From assembly GCF_933775445.1 (NCBI RefSeq), contig NC_065878.1:8505395-8569394 (forward strand): DNA of 64,000 bases. Reading direction: 5' to 3'. The position numbers were made by a program, and so were the translations under genes. Within the stretch, counting starts at the first letter, position 1, and every line of letters begins with the position of its first letter. The notes beneath the pieces were generated by a model. It was not told where the DNA came from. It searched no databases and saw nothing but the letters and a program-made list of their open reading frames with translations. The DNA is from Argentina anserina. Lineage: Eukaryota > Streptophyta > Magnoliopsida > Rosales > Rosaceae. Of this stretch, positions 12,079-23,170 are shown piece by piece.

Positions 12079-13825
12079 AGAAATTTTGTCCCGAAATTTA
12101 AGCGTATTACTCAGCCACTAATTCTTAACTTCTTCCCAAAACTTCGATTCACTTTCCCCAACAATTTTCCTCTTTATGATACCTCCACGAGGCGATCACA
12201 GCTCACTTTTCTGCCATCATGGTGTTATACAACTTCATCGTGTCTGAAATGAAATTTAACATTGAGCATAATAACATCCCTCAAGGAGAACCACAACTTA
12301 AACATTCATGATCAAATGCAAAACAAGATGCTCCGCATAACAAGACCCTTAAGAAATAAGGCGAATCTAGAAACGAACTTCATTATTCAACCAAATTCCA
12401 ACAGGTCATAACCGCATTTACTTATATAACACACATTGAGTGCAAGGATGTACAACCTTAGTATAGGCACATAGCATACAATAAGTATCTGAACCTGCTA
12501 GATGATGAAGTTGGTATACTAAATTTCCAACCTTTCTCCAATAGAGTCCAGCGTACCCTCGATGTCGACTTCTCTTCCTGCCCACTCCCACCACCCAACT
12601 ATAGGTGAGCCCTTCAACTAAATGGTCACGCGTCGCCACTCTAATAGTCTTCTCTGAAGGGCAAGATAAGTTTAAAGGAATAGATTGCACGGTATGGCAT
12701 TTAGGAGATAAGCTAGACATTGTTGTCTTGAATGTCACCAACTTTCGAAAAAGTTCAACGAATCTTACAGGTGACTTCTCTTCTCTGACAGATCTCACTA
12801 CGCTATTGAAGAATGAGGTTTTGAGGTTAAGTGATCTCCCACATTAACACTACATAATCTCTGTTTACATTGTGTCACTATCAAGTCTTAGAAACCGAAA
12901 TTTCCAAGTCTCTCGGACCATTTTAGTATTTAATTACTCATACCTCCAACTTATTTCAAACAGACCAACTGTCACATGTCCTAACATTAATAGCCACCTG
13001 TGAGCCACTAGAAATATAATGAACCTCCCGAAATATAATGATGTTCTCGGCATAGAGACGTCAACATACCTTCTTGTCTAATTCACCACTCCCTTGCGAT
13101 TAACAGGCAATACTCACGTCATGAGCTAGCCCCTACTACTAAACATGGTCACAAAATCTCGACATCTAACATGAGTCAAATCAATGATTAACACATGCCT
13201 ACTACTTACATCACAGCCAGTGGTTTTCAAATAAACGTGCTTTATCCACGACAATACCTTCATGACTTCACCACAATGCATCGCTAGAATCACTTACCTA
13301 CCATCCCTTCCAATCAACAAAACAATCTCTTTTCATGATCCTCTCATTATAAATCACAAAAGTTGTCGTGCATGTGTCCACACAAACATCTTATTCGTAA
13401 AGGCAACAAAATAAGAATTCTAACTCCATGAGTCCACGACCACAACAGAACACCACCTTGGACTAAACATTTCTGTCGAACAGTTCACCAGAGAATCGAC
13501 TAACACACACACAAGGCAGTAGAGAGCCTCTACCGCCACCACAATAGAGATGCTTCACGCAACCTACCACCCTCACCAATTCTTACAGTCGGAAATCAAT
13601 TACATATACATGCTTATATGAGTAGTATGCCATAATTTGCAGGACAGACAAAGAAGATATTTATCTCCCGATAGTAGAACATGAAAATTAGGTGGACTTT
13701 TCAGCCCAAATCCCAACACGACCACAACTGAGACATTCCCTACCCCCTGGTTCATGCATGCCTCAAAGGCATGACAGATGGTCCCATACAAACGCCCCAG
13801 TGGCATCATCTAAAGTATTAGTTTC
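12079..13825. other. Internal region of the deleted element, non-coding
   Basis: No gag or pol motif can be read in any frame. The frame at 12418-12798 on the minus strand has no recognisable domain, so I do not call it a gene. It is most likely the 3' untranslated part of a Ty3 element. Confidence 0.5.
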
Positions 13826-13961
13826 CCCACCAATTTAAATATCTCTGAACAATAATTAGAAAATAATTATAAAAATTCCGGGGTATTACAATAATATTTT
13901 ACAAAACCAAGCGACTCTCACAACGTCACAAAATGAACAAGTCATACAATTAAACCAATTT

Positions 13962-14122
13962 ACCGGAAGGTACATTTTCTTTCCTTCCGGTCTCATCCGC
14001 CAACAATAACCAATTCATCAAAATTACCGGAAGGTACATTTTCTTCCCTTCCGCCAATATTATCAAATATCCACATTCAATAAACCAATTTATCGGGACC
14101 TACATTTTCTTCCCTTCTGATG
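13962..14122. repeat. Array of short inverted-repeat hairpins in the LTR
   Basis: Three spaced copies of a roughly 30-bp palindrome. Copy 1 (13962-13991) has perfect 9-bp arms ACCGGAAGG/CCTTCCGGT around TACATTTTCTTT. Copy 2 (14026-14055) has arms with small changes, and copy 3 (about 14094-14122) is degenerate. Related hairpins occur at 49539-49567 and about 22489-22516 in other LTR copies. Role unknown. Confidence 0.8.
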
Positions 14123-14732
14123 TTTTCCTCCATATCAACATTTAAACACATTCAAAGATATAAGAAATAATATAACAACGTATATATATATATATGTTAT
14201 TATTACTATTAAATATACATATATAAATAGACTATTATATCAATATCAACATGCATATTCCAAATTCATTCTCACATTCACCATAGTCCATAATCACTAA
14301 AATCTTTTAAAATCATTTATTAAAATAGCGTTTCACTTACCCATGAATCGTAGACGATCAAGTTCACCTAATTTAAACCAAAACATATTTTTATAAGCTA
14401 GTGATGCAATGACTATGTTAACAACTCAAACTAAATTCAATAATTATAACACTACTTCGATCATGGTGATCATTGTGAGGATTACTCACCTTAGCTCCCG
14501 CTGCATCTTCTACTCAAAATAAGGAAGGTACTAGCTACCACAATCACTCCATAACCAAGCAACATATACCTAATTCATATCAAGGTTGCAAGTCATTAAC
14601 ACTTGAGACACGACAACAACAATTCAAGTTTCCCCATTTAAACTCTAACCCGCCAAAAAGGCCACTTGAGCCGCAACTCATTTGAGACTAATTAAAGTAT
14701 CCAAACTACCAAGGTGTTACTATGTTGACCCT

Positions 14733-16974
14733 AGGGGTGTTAATTGAAAACCGAAAACCGAAAAAAAACCGAACCATAACCGAACCATAACCGAAAAAAA
14801 CCGAAGAAAAAAAAAACCGCACCAAACCGCAAAAAAACCGCACCAAACCGAAAGATTTGGTGTGGTTTTGGTTTGGGACGTTTGAAAACCGAAACCGAAC
14901 TGAAAAACCGAATATATATATATATTATAAAGAAATTATATTATTTATAGATATTTTTAATATACATAATTAAATATGTTATCGATCGAGACCCAAACTT
15001 TATCAAAATTCGGTGAATTTTTTACCATATCTGTATTTATATATGCTGATCACATCCGACGGTCGAAATTTCATAATTTGTATTTTAGATATTGGAACCA
15101 CAACATGTCTACTAATGTGGTATAACTTGTTTAGTGGTCTTTTTGCAAATGTATGCAGTTGTGAAGCAACTATATCTTATAAATAGAATTTTGCAAATTT
15201 GTCCGCATGATGTGTTACGTATAGTGAAATATGGTTATAGTAAAAAAATCACATATTTTCGATAACGTTTGTGTCCCGATCGAGGCGGTCAACCCTTTTT
15301 ACGCTTATTATCCCCTATGGGTAGCCTTATCCCTGGAACGTAAAATTTTTGAAAATTTTCACGAGCTGCTACATCACATATATGTGAGAGTGTGTGCATG
15401 AAAAAATCCACCAAAACTAGTCAAGAAAGAGGGGGTAAGAACAAATTCACTTAATTAGATGAAATTAAGTTAATGTTGACCACATCGATCGAGACCCAAA
15501 CTTTATCAAAATTCGGTGAATTTTTTACCATATATGTATTTATATATGCTGATCACATCCGACGGTCGAAATTTCATAATTTGAATTTTAGATATTGGAA
15601 CCACAACATGTCTACTAATGTGGTATAACTTGTTTAGTGGTCTTATTGCAAATGTATGCAGTTGTGAAGCAACTATATCTTATAAATAGAATTTTGCAAA
15701 TTTGTCCGCATGATGCATTACGTATAGTGAAATATGGTTATGGTAAAAAAATCACATATTTTCGATAACGTTTGTGTCCCGACTCCCGATCGAGGCGGTC
15801 AACCTTTTTTACGCTTATTATCACCTATGGGTAGCCTTATCCATGGAACGTAAAATTTTTGAAAATTTTACACGAGCTGCTACATCACATATATGTGAGC
15901 GTGTGTGCTTGAAAAAATCCACCAAAACTAGTCAAGAAAGAGGGGGTAAGAACAAATTCACTTAATTAGATGAAATTAAGTTAATGTTGACCACATCGAT
16001 CGAGACCCAAACTTTATCAAAATTCGGTGAATTTTTTACCATATATGTAGTTATATATGCTGATCACATCCGACGGTCGAAATTTCATAATTTGAATTTT
16101 AGATATTGGAACCACAACATGTCTACTAATGTGGTATAACTTGTTTAGTGGTCTTATTGCAAATGTATGCAGTTGTGAAGCAACTATATCTTATAAATAG
16201 AATTTTGCAAATTTGTCCGCATGATGCGTTACGTATAGTGAAATATGGTTATGGTAAAAAAATCACATATTTTCGATAACGTTTGTGTCCCGACTCCCGA
16301 TCGAGGCGGTCAACCTTTTTTACGCTTATTATCACCTATGGGTAGCCTTATCCCTGGAACGTAAAATTTTTGAAAATTTTACACGAGCTGCTACATCACA
16401 TATATGTGAGAGTGTGTGCATGAAAAAATCCACCAAAACTAGTTAAGAAAGAGGGGGTAAGAACAAATTCACTTAATTAGATGAAATTAAGTTAATGTTG
16501 ACCACATCGATCGAGACCCAAATATTATCAACATTAGATGAATTTTTTACCATATCCTTATTTAAATATGCTGATCACATCTGACGGTCAAAATTTAATA
16601 TTTTGAATTTTAGATATTGGAACGACAACATGCCTACTAATGTGGTATAACTTGTTTAGTGGCTTTTTGCAATTGTATGCATTTGTGAAGCAACTATATC
16701 TTGTAAATAGAATTTTGCAAATCTGTCCGCATGTTCTTTTTATTTCGTTAAGAATCAAGTAGATAGACAAGTAAAGAAACTCCGATTTTCTTTACAAAAT
16801 AACCGAAAGAAAAACCGATATAAACCAGAGAAAAACCAAACCGAACCAAACCGAACACAATTGGTTTTTGAAAAAAAAAGTGAAAAACCAAACCGAACCA
16901 AACCGAATAAATAGAACGGTTTGGTGTTCGGTATCACCTATAAACCGAACCATTCAAACCGATTAACACCCCAC
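14733..16974. mobile_element. Non-autonomous hAT-like element with CCGAACC-rich ends, TSD TTGACCCT
   Basis: The left end reads AGGGGTGTTAAT and the right end ATTAACACCCCAC, a terminal inverted repeat typical of plant hAT-like elements. TTGACCCT is present on both sides (14725-14732 and 16975-16982), the 8-bp duplication expected of hAT. Both subterminal regions (14750-14910 and 16800-16970) are full of AACCGAA/CCAAACCG repeats in opposite orientation, probably transposase-binding arrays. The middle holds tandem 511-bp units and no transposase. It sits inside LTR family B. Confidence 0.82.
14981..16735. repeat. Tandem array of about 511-bp units inside the hAT-like element
   Basis: Units begin at ATCGATCGAGACCCAAA at 14981, 15484, 15995 and 16506, giving lengths 503, 511 and 511 plus a fourth partial, more diverged unit. 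Units 2 and 3 look almost identical over their whole length, unit 1 has a few substitutions and an 8-bp shortening near 15280, and unit 4 decays after about 230 bp. Each unit contains GATCGAG in two places and a 'CCGACGGTCGAAATTT' segment. The open frame at 15774-15965 is chance; the repeats are non-coding. Confidence 0.93.
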
Positions 16975-18216
16975 TTGACCCTAGTGAATTCAACATTGAA
17001 TCGACATGTATTTACCTTCTAAATAAACAACAATTCGCAACTTAGTAACGATTGAAAGTAATAAAGTTGTAACTCAATTTGATGCTCCGTCTAACCCGAA
17101 GACTTGTCACTCGAGACAACTTTTTCTCCTAAGGTCTCTAGACCCTTGCTAAGCAACAACAAATTCAACCTAGAATCACCAACTTTTAACGACAACTAAC
17201 TTACTCAATAATTAACCTAACACAATCAAATGACCTATATAAACGCTTGTATCGACGAGCACATCACAATGGAGGAAACCATTACTCTGAAACATGACCC
17301 AACACACCGCCACATGCCGCCAACAGTGGCGGCACTACCACTGTTCTGGTGACCACCAAGGATCACCAAAATTTACCACCACAATCTAAAAAACATTTCC
17401 AACAAATTTCTAGTTGACACCAAAGTCTAAATCGAAGCCTAAACAGTCCAATCGATGAAGAACATAAATCGGAACTATTCACATACCCTAGAAAAAGAAA
17501 TTATCGATTCTCCTTCTGTGTTTCGAAATAGATAAAACTGTTTTAGAGAGTTGATAAACATCCTACAAGCCTCAAAACACAAGAAAAATCACTTTGATTG
17601 GTTGTCGGAGGAGGGAGTTCTCCTCACTTATTCAAATGGGATAGCCGCATTATTTCTTCATTTATGGGCTTCAAACAGCTCGAATCTGTCCCAAACACTA
17701 ACCCAAATCGGTAGGGGAGGAAGATACGGTTCCAACGCCACCAGTCTCACTCAATTCCATCGACGGACGATAGATATATGGCCAGAGAAAGATCCGGCAA
17801 CCAAGAGGGAAAAATCGCGTGAGTAGTACCTGAGCTTGGGTGAACAGTAACCGAGCTGATTTTGGGAAAAAATAATTTTCTTAATTTCTAATCTCCTCTC
17901 CTTTCTTTTATACTCATTCCAAAATCAAAAACCAAAAATTTGTTGCTAACAACTTTAACATACGACATCTGATTAAAGTGTGTCGCACGTTTACGAACTC
18001 GTATTGGCGAACTCTACGACTTTCACGAATGAAGTTTTCTGAGATTCCTAATGAATAAAAAGTCAACTCTTGACCCCTCACGATAACGTTTCCGAGTAAA
18101 AATCGCTCGAAAATGATACTATATAATCGGATGACCACCAATTTAAATATCTCCGAACAATAATTAAAAAATAATTATAATTTTTTGGGATATTATATTT
18201 TACCTCGTGATCGAGA

Positions 18217-18645
18217 CCCAAATGTTACTAAACATAAGCAAATTTTGAATCATAGCTATAAATCACTCTCGATTAAATCCAACTGTCGAATTTTTATTTT
18301 CTCAAATTTAGTCAGATGAATCATAATATATCACAAAGTGTGTAATAAAGTTATGTAACTTAGTTCATATATTATATGCAAGTGTATATGTTACTGAACC
18401 AGCTTGACTAAGGAAATGAAACATAGTAATAATGACCATAGGATGTGATAGTTACAATGAACTATGAGTACACTAGAAAATTCACATTTTTTCGATAACG
18501 TTTGAGTCTCAATCCAAGTGGTTAACATTGTGTATGCTTATATCTCCTTATAAACAACTGTATCACACAATGATATAAGTATACGAAATTTTTTACACGT
18601 GAATATAACATGTCAAAAAGAATGCATAGTGATTTTTAAGACTGT
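18217..18645. repeat. Diverged single copy of the 511-bp unit
   Basis: The stretch reads GATCGAGACCCAAATGTTA, later 'CCAACTGTCGAATTTT', then 'TTTTTTCGATAACGTTTGAG' and 'GTGGTTAACATTG', in the same order and similar spacing as the units at 14981-16735. Identity is clearly lower. It lies outside the hAT-like element, just right of the LTR end at 18196. Confidence 0.6.
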
Positions 18646-19042
18646 TTTTTTCAATACCCAAACTATTTATCAATAAATCCAGAAGGTTTCATTGTCTTAA
18701 ATATAATTATAAATTTAAATATAATAAATAACACATATAGATGTGTTACATCTGTCCATATATATTACACGTTTCCAATTATTTATTACAAAATTTTATT
18801 TATTTTCATATTTATTGAAAAAAAACTTTATATTATTTGCACATGAACCCTAAGTCTACCATATACCCTAAAGTCTAACCCCTAAACCCTAAACACTAAA
18901 TTATAAAAATTTAAAAAAAATCTAAAAACGATCAAGTCAGTCAATAACTCTCTGTTCTTTTGGTTCCACATTTGATATTGATTTACAAAGAACACATTAC
19001 ATAACTACATATTTAGGATTGATTACTCACATGCCATATTGA
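18646..19042. other. Intergenic AT-rich DNA
   Basis: No gene seen. A short degenerate CCCTAAA-type stretch lies near 18848-18895, too short and irregular to be called telomeric. Confidence 0.5.
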
Positions 19043-19230
19043 ATGTGCATAGCAGCCTATATAATCGGACTTGGAGTGGCTGAAGTCGTGGAATCTGGGG
19101 ATGCAAACCTAAGCAAGGCGACTTGGTTTGGGGAAACATTGGTTGGGAGGAACACGGTGTCATCAGTGCAACAGAGACTCTTTTCAAGATTGACAATTAT
19201 GCCTTTCTCTTACTATACTGGAATTCAACT
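19043..19230 (+). pseudogene. Fragment of an NADP-dependent alkenal double-bond reductase gene, frameshifted
   Basis: One frame gives GLGVAEVVESGDANLSK, and the next frame, from about 19112, gives LVWGNIGWEEHGVIS followed by ATETLFKIDN; the first frame then resumes with MPFSYYTGI near 19199. Put in order these match the consecutive blocks 'GYGVxKVVxS..', 'GDLVWG..GWEEYS', 'LFKI' and 'PLSYYTG' of the medium-chain dehydrogenase/reductase family of 2-alkenal/double-bond reductases. One base seems lost after the SK codons and a second shift occurs near 19195. The fragment has about one exon's worth of the N-terminal catalytic domain and no Rossmann-fold NADP-binding part, so it is a relic. Sequence after 19230 does not continue the family. 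Confidence 0.75.
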
Positions 19231-19552
19231 ATTCTTTCTTTCTTCTTTGCCGATCCTCTTCAATAATCCAATTGAATCATTTTCTTCTCCATTTGGCCAA
19301 ATTCTGGATTCAAAGCTTCATAGTATATTTTTAAACCAACTAACACAGAAACCCAACCACTTTCATAATCAGTTCCGCATCATAAACATTGAACTTATGT
19401 TCTGCAATTATTAATGTCTGGAAATTAACTAAAAATGACATTCAAGACACCACCACCACCCATGCTGTGGCAGACCCCTGTAAAGGTAAGAATTTTCGTC
19501 TTGATTCTCTCTTCTTCTTCTGGTGTCAGAGGTTTATCCTGTCTTGGTGCTA
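19231..19552. other. Intergenic, no recognised gene
   Basis: The sequence after the reductase relic keeps an open frame to 19414, but its translation shows no family features. From about 19553 the sequence becomes alignable with the region upstream of the second B3 gene. Confidence 0.45.
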
Positions 19553-19788
19553 GTATAGTTTTCCTGAAAATGGCAAAGATGCCTTTGCCTGTGTAGCTAT
19601 GACTCCATTAATGAAGCACACAAAGCCATGGGTCTGAGACCACCTAACTCTCCACTTTCATTTAACTTAACCCTGGTTAGGTTGAGTTACCACACTCCTT
19701 TAAGTACCTACTGCTGCTGCACTACTGCAGTTCTCCATTCTCAAAGCCATATCAAGCCAGCTCTCTCACCAAGATATCATCTTTAGAG

Positions 19789-20723
19789 GTATCTTCTCAA
19801 ACCTTTGTTCTTTCTTCACCATTTTAATTACTATGCATGTGGCTTTTAATATTTTAGGGCTAGTTTTTGAGAATTATTTTGTTCTGATTTTTAGTGAAAA
19901 CATGTGTAGTGGCTCAGAGTCTTAGCTTTTGGTTGTCTTTGGACTCTCATTCATGTCCACCGGTTTTACTTGGAAAAGTTTTCTGTGTTGATGAAGGCCT
20001 TTCTGAGTTTTTCATGAAACCTTTGAACAGCTAGTTTTGGAAGCACTGAGATGTTAAGGTGGATCTTGGGTAGTAGGGGAAAGCTCTGATCTTTAAGAGA
20101 CTCAGATCAGAAAACAAAGATTAGGATACTAATGACACACTTTGATTTTTCATTAGGCATGAGAATGAAAACTACTAAAATAGTGAAATACTATAGTTTA
20201 GCTGTTGTCAATACTAGTGTTATGAGTAAATTACCCATCACTCCATCTGCTAAGCTCGTAACACAAGTTGAGTTCGAAATGATTGAGGAGCTAGAGATTG
20301 ATATCTCTTCAGTCTCTTGTCATATTAGAGTAGCATAGTGGGGTTGAACTGTGGTCAAGCCGGAAAGATTTTGGTTTATGCTCTCTGATATCTCTCTGGA
20401 TGCAGAAGTGTTATGTCATGAGCCTTATGCCCTTATTGTAAATTTGTAATTGTATTTAATTGTATTCTTAGATCTTGTTGTGCTCTTTCAAACTTAATTC
20501 ACTGTAGAAAAAACAAAAGTATGTGAAATCTTGTATCTGGTTTTATTCATAGAGATTGCAACTTCTGTAATGCATCCTTGCGTTTATTTTTTTGTTACTG
20601 GAATACTGCAGTTCTGGAAGTTTTTGTATCTTATAACTAATAGTTCATGTTCTTGTTTTTTTTTTGTATATGCTGTTGGTTTTATTTTCACTGAAATCAT
20701 GACAGGACTCATTTTTGTTGCAG
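19789..20723 (+). other. Probable 5'-UTR intron of B3 gene 1
   Basis: A donor TTTAGAG/GTATCT at 19788/19789 and an acceptor TTTTTGTTGCAG/ATAAAT at 20723/20724 bound a 935-bp intron that would place a first, non-coding exon at roughly 19690-19788. The second exon then carries about 49 bases of leader before the ATG. The paralogue has a similarly placed leader intron. Inferred from splice motifs and the paralogue, without transcript evidence. Confidence 0.5.
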
Positions 20724-20772
20724 ATAAATAATAATTTGTCAAGTTCCAGTTGGCCAAGCAGAAAATACTGAA

Positions 20773-21447
20773 ATGGCACACTCAGCACAATCCTCAGCAA
20801 CTCCCTCGATTGAATTGCATGGTGACGAATTCTGGCCACTTTCAGGGAAACCTTACTTTGATGTCATACTCACGAAATCCCATGTCAAACCCATTTACCA
20901 AATGGTAAGTATTATTATTGAGAATGCATCATATCACACTTCTATCCTCTTTGCTATGGGAATATGACTATCTCAAATCCAAACAGCCTGATTTTTCATT
21001 TAAACAGTTTAGATATAAGCTCATAAGCAATAATCATTTTACGAAAGTAAGTTAGGCTTGTTGACTTACACTGATTTCAGAGTTATCATTTTATTAGCTT
21101 TAGTCTTGTACATTGAACTCATTTGTTGCTTTTTATAGGAGATCCCACCCAAGCTTGATTCAGTATTACCTGCGGGTAATTCAGTCCCTATGGTCCTCAG
21201 CTTTGGGGAGAAGAGCTGGGAGATGACATTTAGTGAAACAAAACGTCTTAAATTAGTTGATCGACACTCATGGAAGTCATTTGTCGATGACAACAGTCTG
21301 AAGGCTGGAGATGGATGTGTTTTCGAACTCATAAGCTGTGACAGTACAAAAGTGTTGTTCAAGGTCCAAATCCTCAGAGGTGACATCCCAGCTGAGCTAA
21401 TGGAGAAGTACTCCAATGAGGCTGAGAAACCCATTGTTATACAATAA
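20773..21447 (+). CDS. B3 DNA-binding domain protein (copy 1), two exons
   Basis: Exons are 20773-20904 and 21139-21447, joined in phase 0 by a GTAAGT...TTTATAG intron, for a 146-residue protein. Residues about 20-131 form one B3 domain: EFWPLSGKPYFDVILTKSHV at the start, then PMVLSFGEKSWEM, SWKSFVDDNSLKAGDGCVF (the conserved 'W..F...N.L..GD.C.F' core) and FKVQILRG at the end. The protein is little more than the domain, as in short REM-like or Os04g0386900-type plant B3 proteins, which are nuclear and may bind DNA as small transcription factors. The ATG at 20773 is the first in the exon and is shared in position by the paralogue at 32667. Target genes cannot be inferred. A Ty3 LTR begins 160 bp after the stop. 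Confidence 0.9.
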
Positions 21448-21606
21448 TGTTTCCTTTCCATGGATCATTGATGTACCAATTTCCTGACTCATTGGTGAAG
21501 AAGAGATCAAGTGAATTTCTTGTAATGCAAGGAGAAACTTGTGAATCAAATGTCGATTTCAAGTTATATGTAACTTCTTATTAGTTATGCAATCTTAGTC
21601 TACTAT

Positions 21607-23170
21607 TGTCACAACCCGGAAATTTCGAATGATAAAAATTCGAATTCAAAGCCATGAAAACTCTAAAACAATCTCAAATATATTGAAATCATTTTATAGT
21701 ACAGTGTATCGAAACTGAGTTCACAGTTCGACTTGAATAATACATAACCAGTTTATACCTCAAGTATTATAACGATTGGAAATGTAAAATTCACTTAATC
21801 CTCACCACAACAGAAGAAAGAAATCTTCAACAATCTTCAGAGTGAGCCATCTGAATCTGCTAATCCCCACCTGCAGAACTATCATCTACACCATCAAATT
21901 GGTGCACCAGGATTGTAAACACAAACCCGATAAGCTTTTTAGCCTGTATGAGTAAACCAATATTATAATATACATCGCATACAAATGAAATATAACAGAT
22001 AACATTTAAAGACAAGAGTACTCATGAGACACTGGACAACCCATCTGGTTGCTCAATATTATTTAAAAATATGTGTACTCATGAGACATTAGGCAACCAA
22101 TCTGTTATCCAAAATCATTTAAAAATATGAATACTCATGAGACCCAGATACCCATGTGTTACCCCTCATGCAATACACCGACAGACACTGGGCAACCCAT
22201 ATGTTACCCAATATCATTCTAAAACATGGGTACTCATGAGACCTAGACAACACATACCCCTCATGCAGTACACCGACAGACAGACTAGAGCTTTAACAGA
22301 TCGTAACCGACACCCGGCCAAGGCTTGGTTCCGATTTAATGCCAACAACGTCCAAAGACCAGAAAACATTTTAACAAGACTCAATGTTAAAACCACATAT
22401 AATATAACCATGAACACATGTTTATTGTACTACAACCAAGCGACTCTTGCACGACAATATATATATAGTCACTCCAATAATCCATTATACCGGAAGCAAC
22501 GTTATCTCCCTTCCGCTCCCATCCACCACAATTAACGAAAACACCCGAAATGAGGAAGAAGAAAGGAACAAAAAAAACAGGTAACTTAAGATTTCCAAGG
22601 TTTAGCCAAGGCTTAGTAATACAATCTCATAATTTAAATAGAACCCGTAACATTATATAATTCAACAACCCATATATATGTATCGTAACCGTACCTTCCA
22701 TTTGCTCCAAGTCGGTCGGAAACCACCGGAATCGCCGATGTAAGATCACGGATCGGGGATTGAAGATCAGAGGTTACCCGACTCGATTCCACCGGCGATT
22801 CGGGCTTCACCGCGTAAGGAATTGTGCTTAGGAGGAGGAAGGAGGACTCGCCGTCGCAGCCTCGAGTTCCGGCGTCGCCGGTGACGTTGAGTTCGCCGGT
22901 GCAGCAGCTGCTCTCTCACGACAGCGACTAAGACACAGCTCGGGGTGAGTCGCCGCTACCACAGATCGACGTGGTTCGGCCGTGCGGTCCCAACTACACC
23001 GGCGGTTTCGTGAACGGTGGCCGAAGGAGCGAGATCCCCGGTGGAGAAGTCGGCGAATAAGAGTCGGGTCGGGGGAGAGGAGAGAAGCTGCGGGAGAAAT
23101 TTTCCTGTTTTGGATCCTACTCTGTGCTATTCGGATCCTATCTGGAATAATCAAGATCTTCTCCGAGGTT
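21607..23170 (-). repeat. 3' LTR fragment of the gypsy element
   Basis: Starts TGTCACAACCCGGAAATTTCG. It carries the 'TACTCATGAGAC' repeats at 22010-22270, the 'CCAAGCGACTCTTGCACGAC' segment at 22436, and a GC-rich block at 22690-23150. The true other end (GGGGTATTACA and the PPT) is missing; at 23171 the sequence passes into integrase. Confidence 0.8.

Larger units (their letters stand above)
9826..13890 (-). mobile_element. Internally deleted Ty3/gypsy element (family A), TSD ATAAT
   Basis: Starts TGTCACAGACCCGAAATTCG and ends GGGGTATTACA, with ATAAT on both sides (9821-9825 and 13891-13895). The left 2.23 kb (9826-12057) is a nearly complete LTR ending CCGGGGTATTAGA. Next to it is a run of 10 C (12065-12074) that reads as a polypurine tract on the minus strand, so the left LTR is the 3' LTR. 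Then comes about 1.77 kb of non-coding internal sequence and a 65-bp remnant (13826-13890) of the second LTR. Primer site, gag, pol and most of the 5' LTR are missing: a deletion inside the element that left its outer edges intact. Confidence 0.85.
8853..18196. repeat. Long LTR (family B) hosting two nested insertions
   Basis: Begins TGTAGCAACCCTTAATTCTG and matches the start of the LTR at 48721 (shared 'ATGCTAACACTCT' and 'AATTGAAATTAC' segments). It is interrupted by a 4,065-bp Ty3 element (9826-13890) and by a hAT-like element (14733-16974). The LTR resumes after each: at 13896 with CCAAGCGACTC and at 16983. From 17540 to 17830 it carries the same GC-richer block seen inverted at 59590-59820, and it ends at about 18196 with ATAATTTTTTGGGATATTATA, a worn form of the usual GGGGTATTACA end. 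Without the insertions about 3 kb remain. I could not identify a TSD, so it may be truncated or a composite of two LTRs. Confidence 0.65.

Noticed and set aside
12418..12798. Minus-strand frame of 126 codons in the deleted Ty3 element
   Set aside because: I could not match it to integrase C-terminus or chromodomain; probably chance in the 3' internal region.
15774..15965. Frame within the 511-bp units
   Set aside because: Absent from unit 1 as an equal frame and unsupported by any motif; the repeat is non-coding.
18848..18895. Telomere-like CCCTAAA words
   Set aside because: Only two or three irregular copies; too short for an interstitial telomere.
22828..23154. Frames on both strands in the GC-rich part of the gypsy LTR
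   Set aside because: Same region repeated at 23980-24310 with stops in other places; LTR sequence, not a gene.
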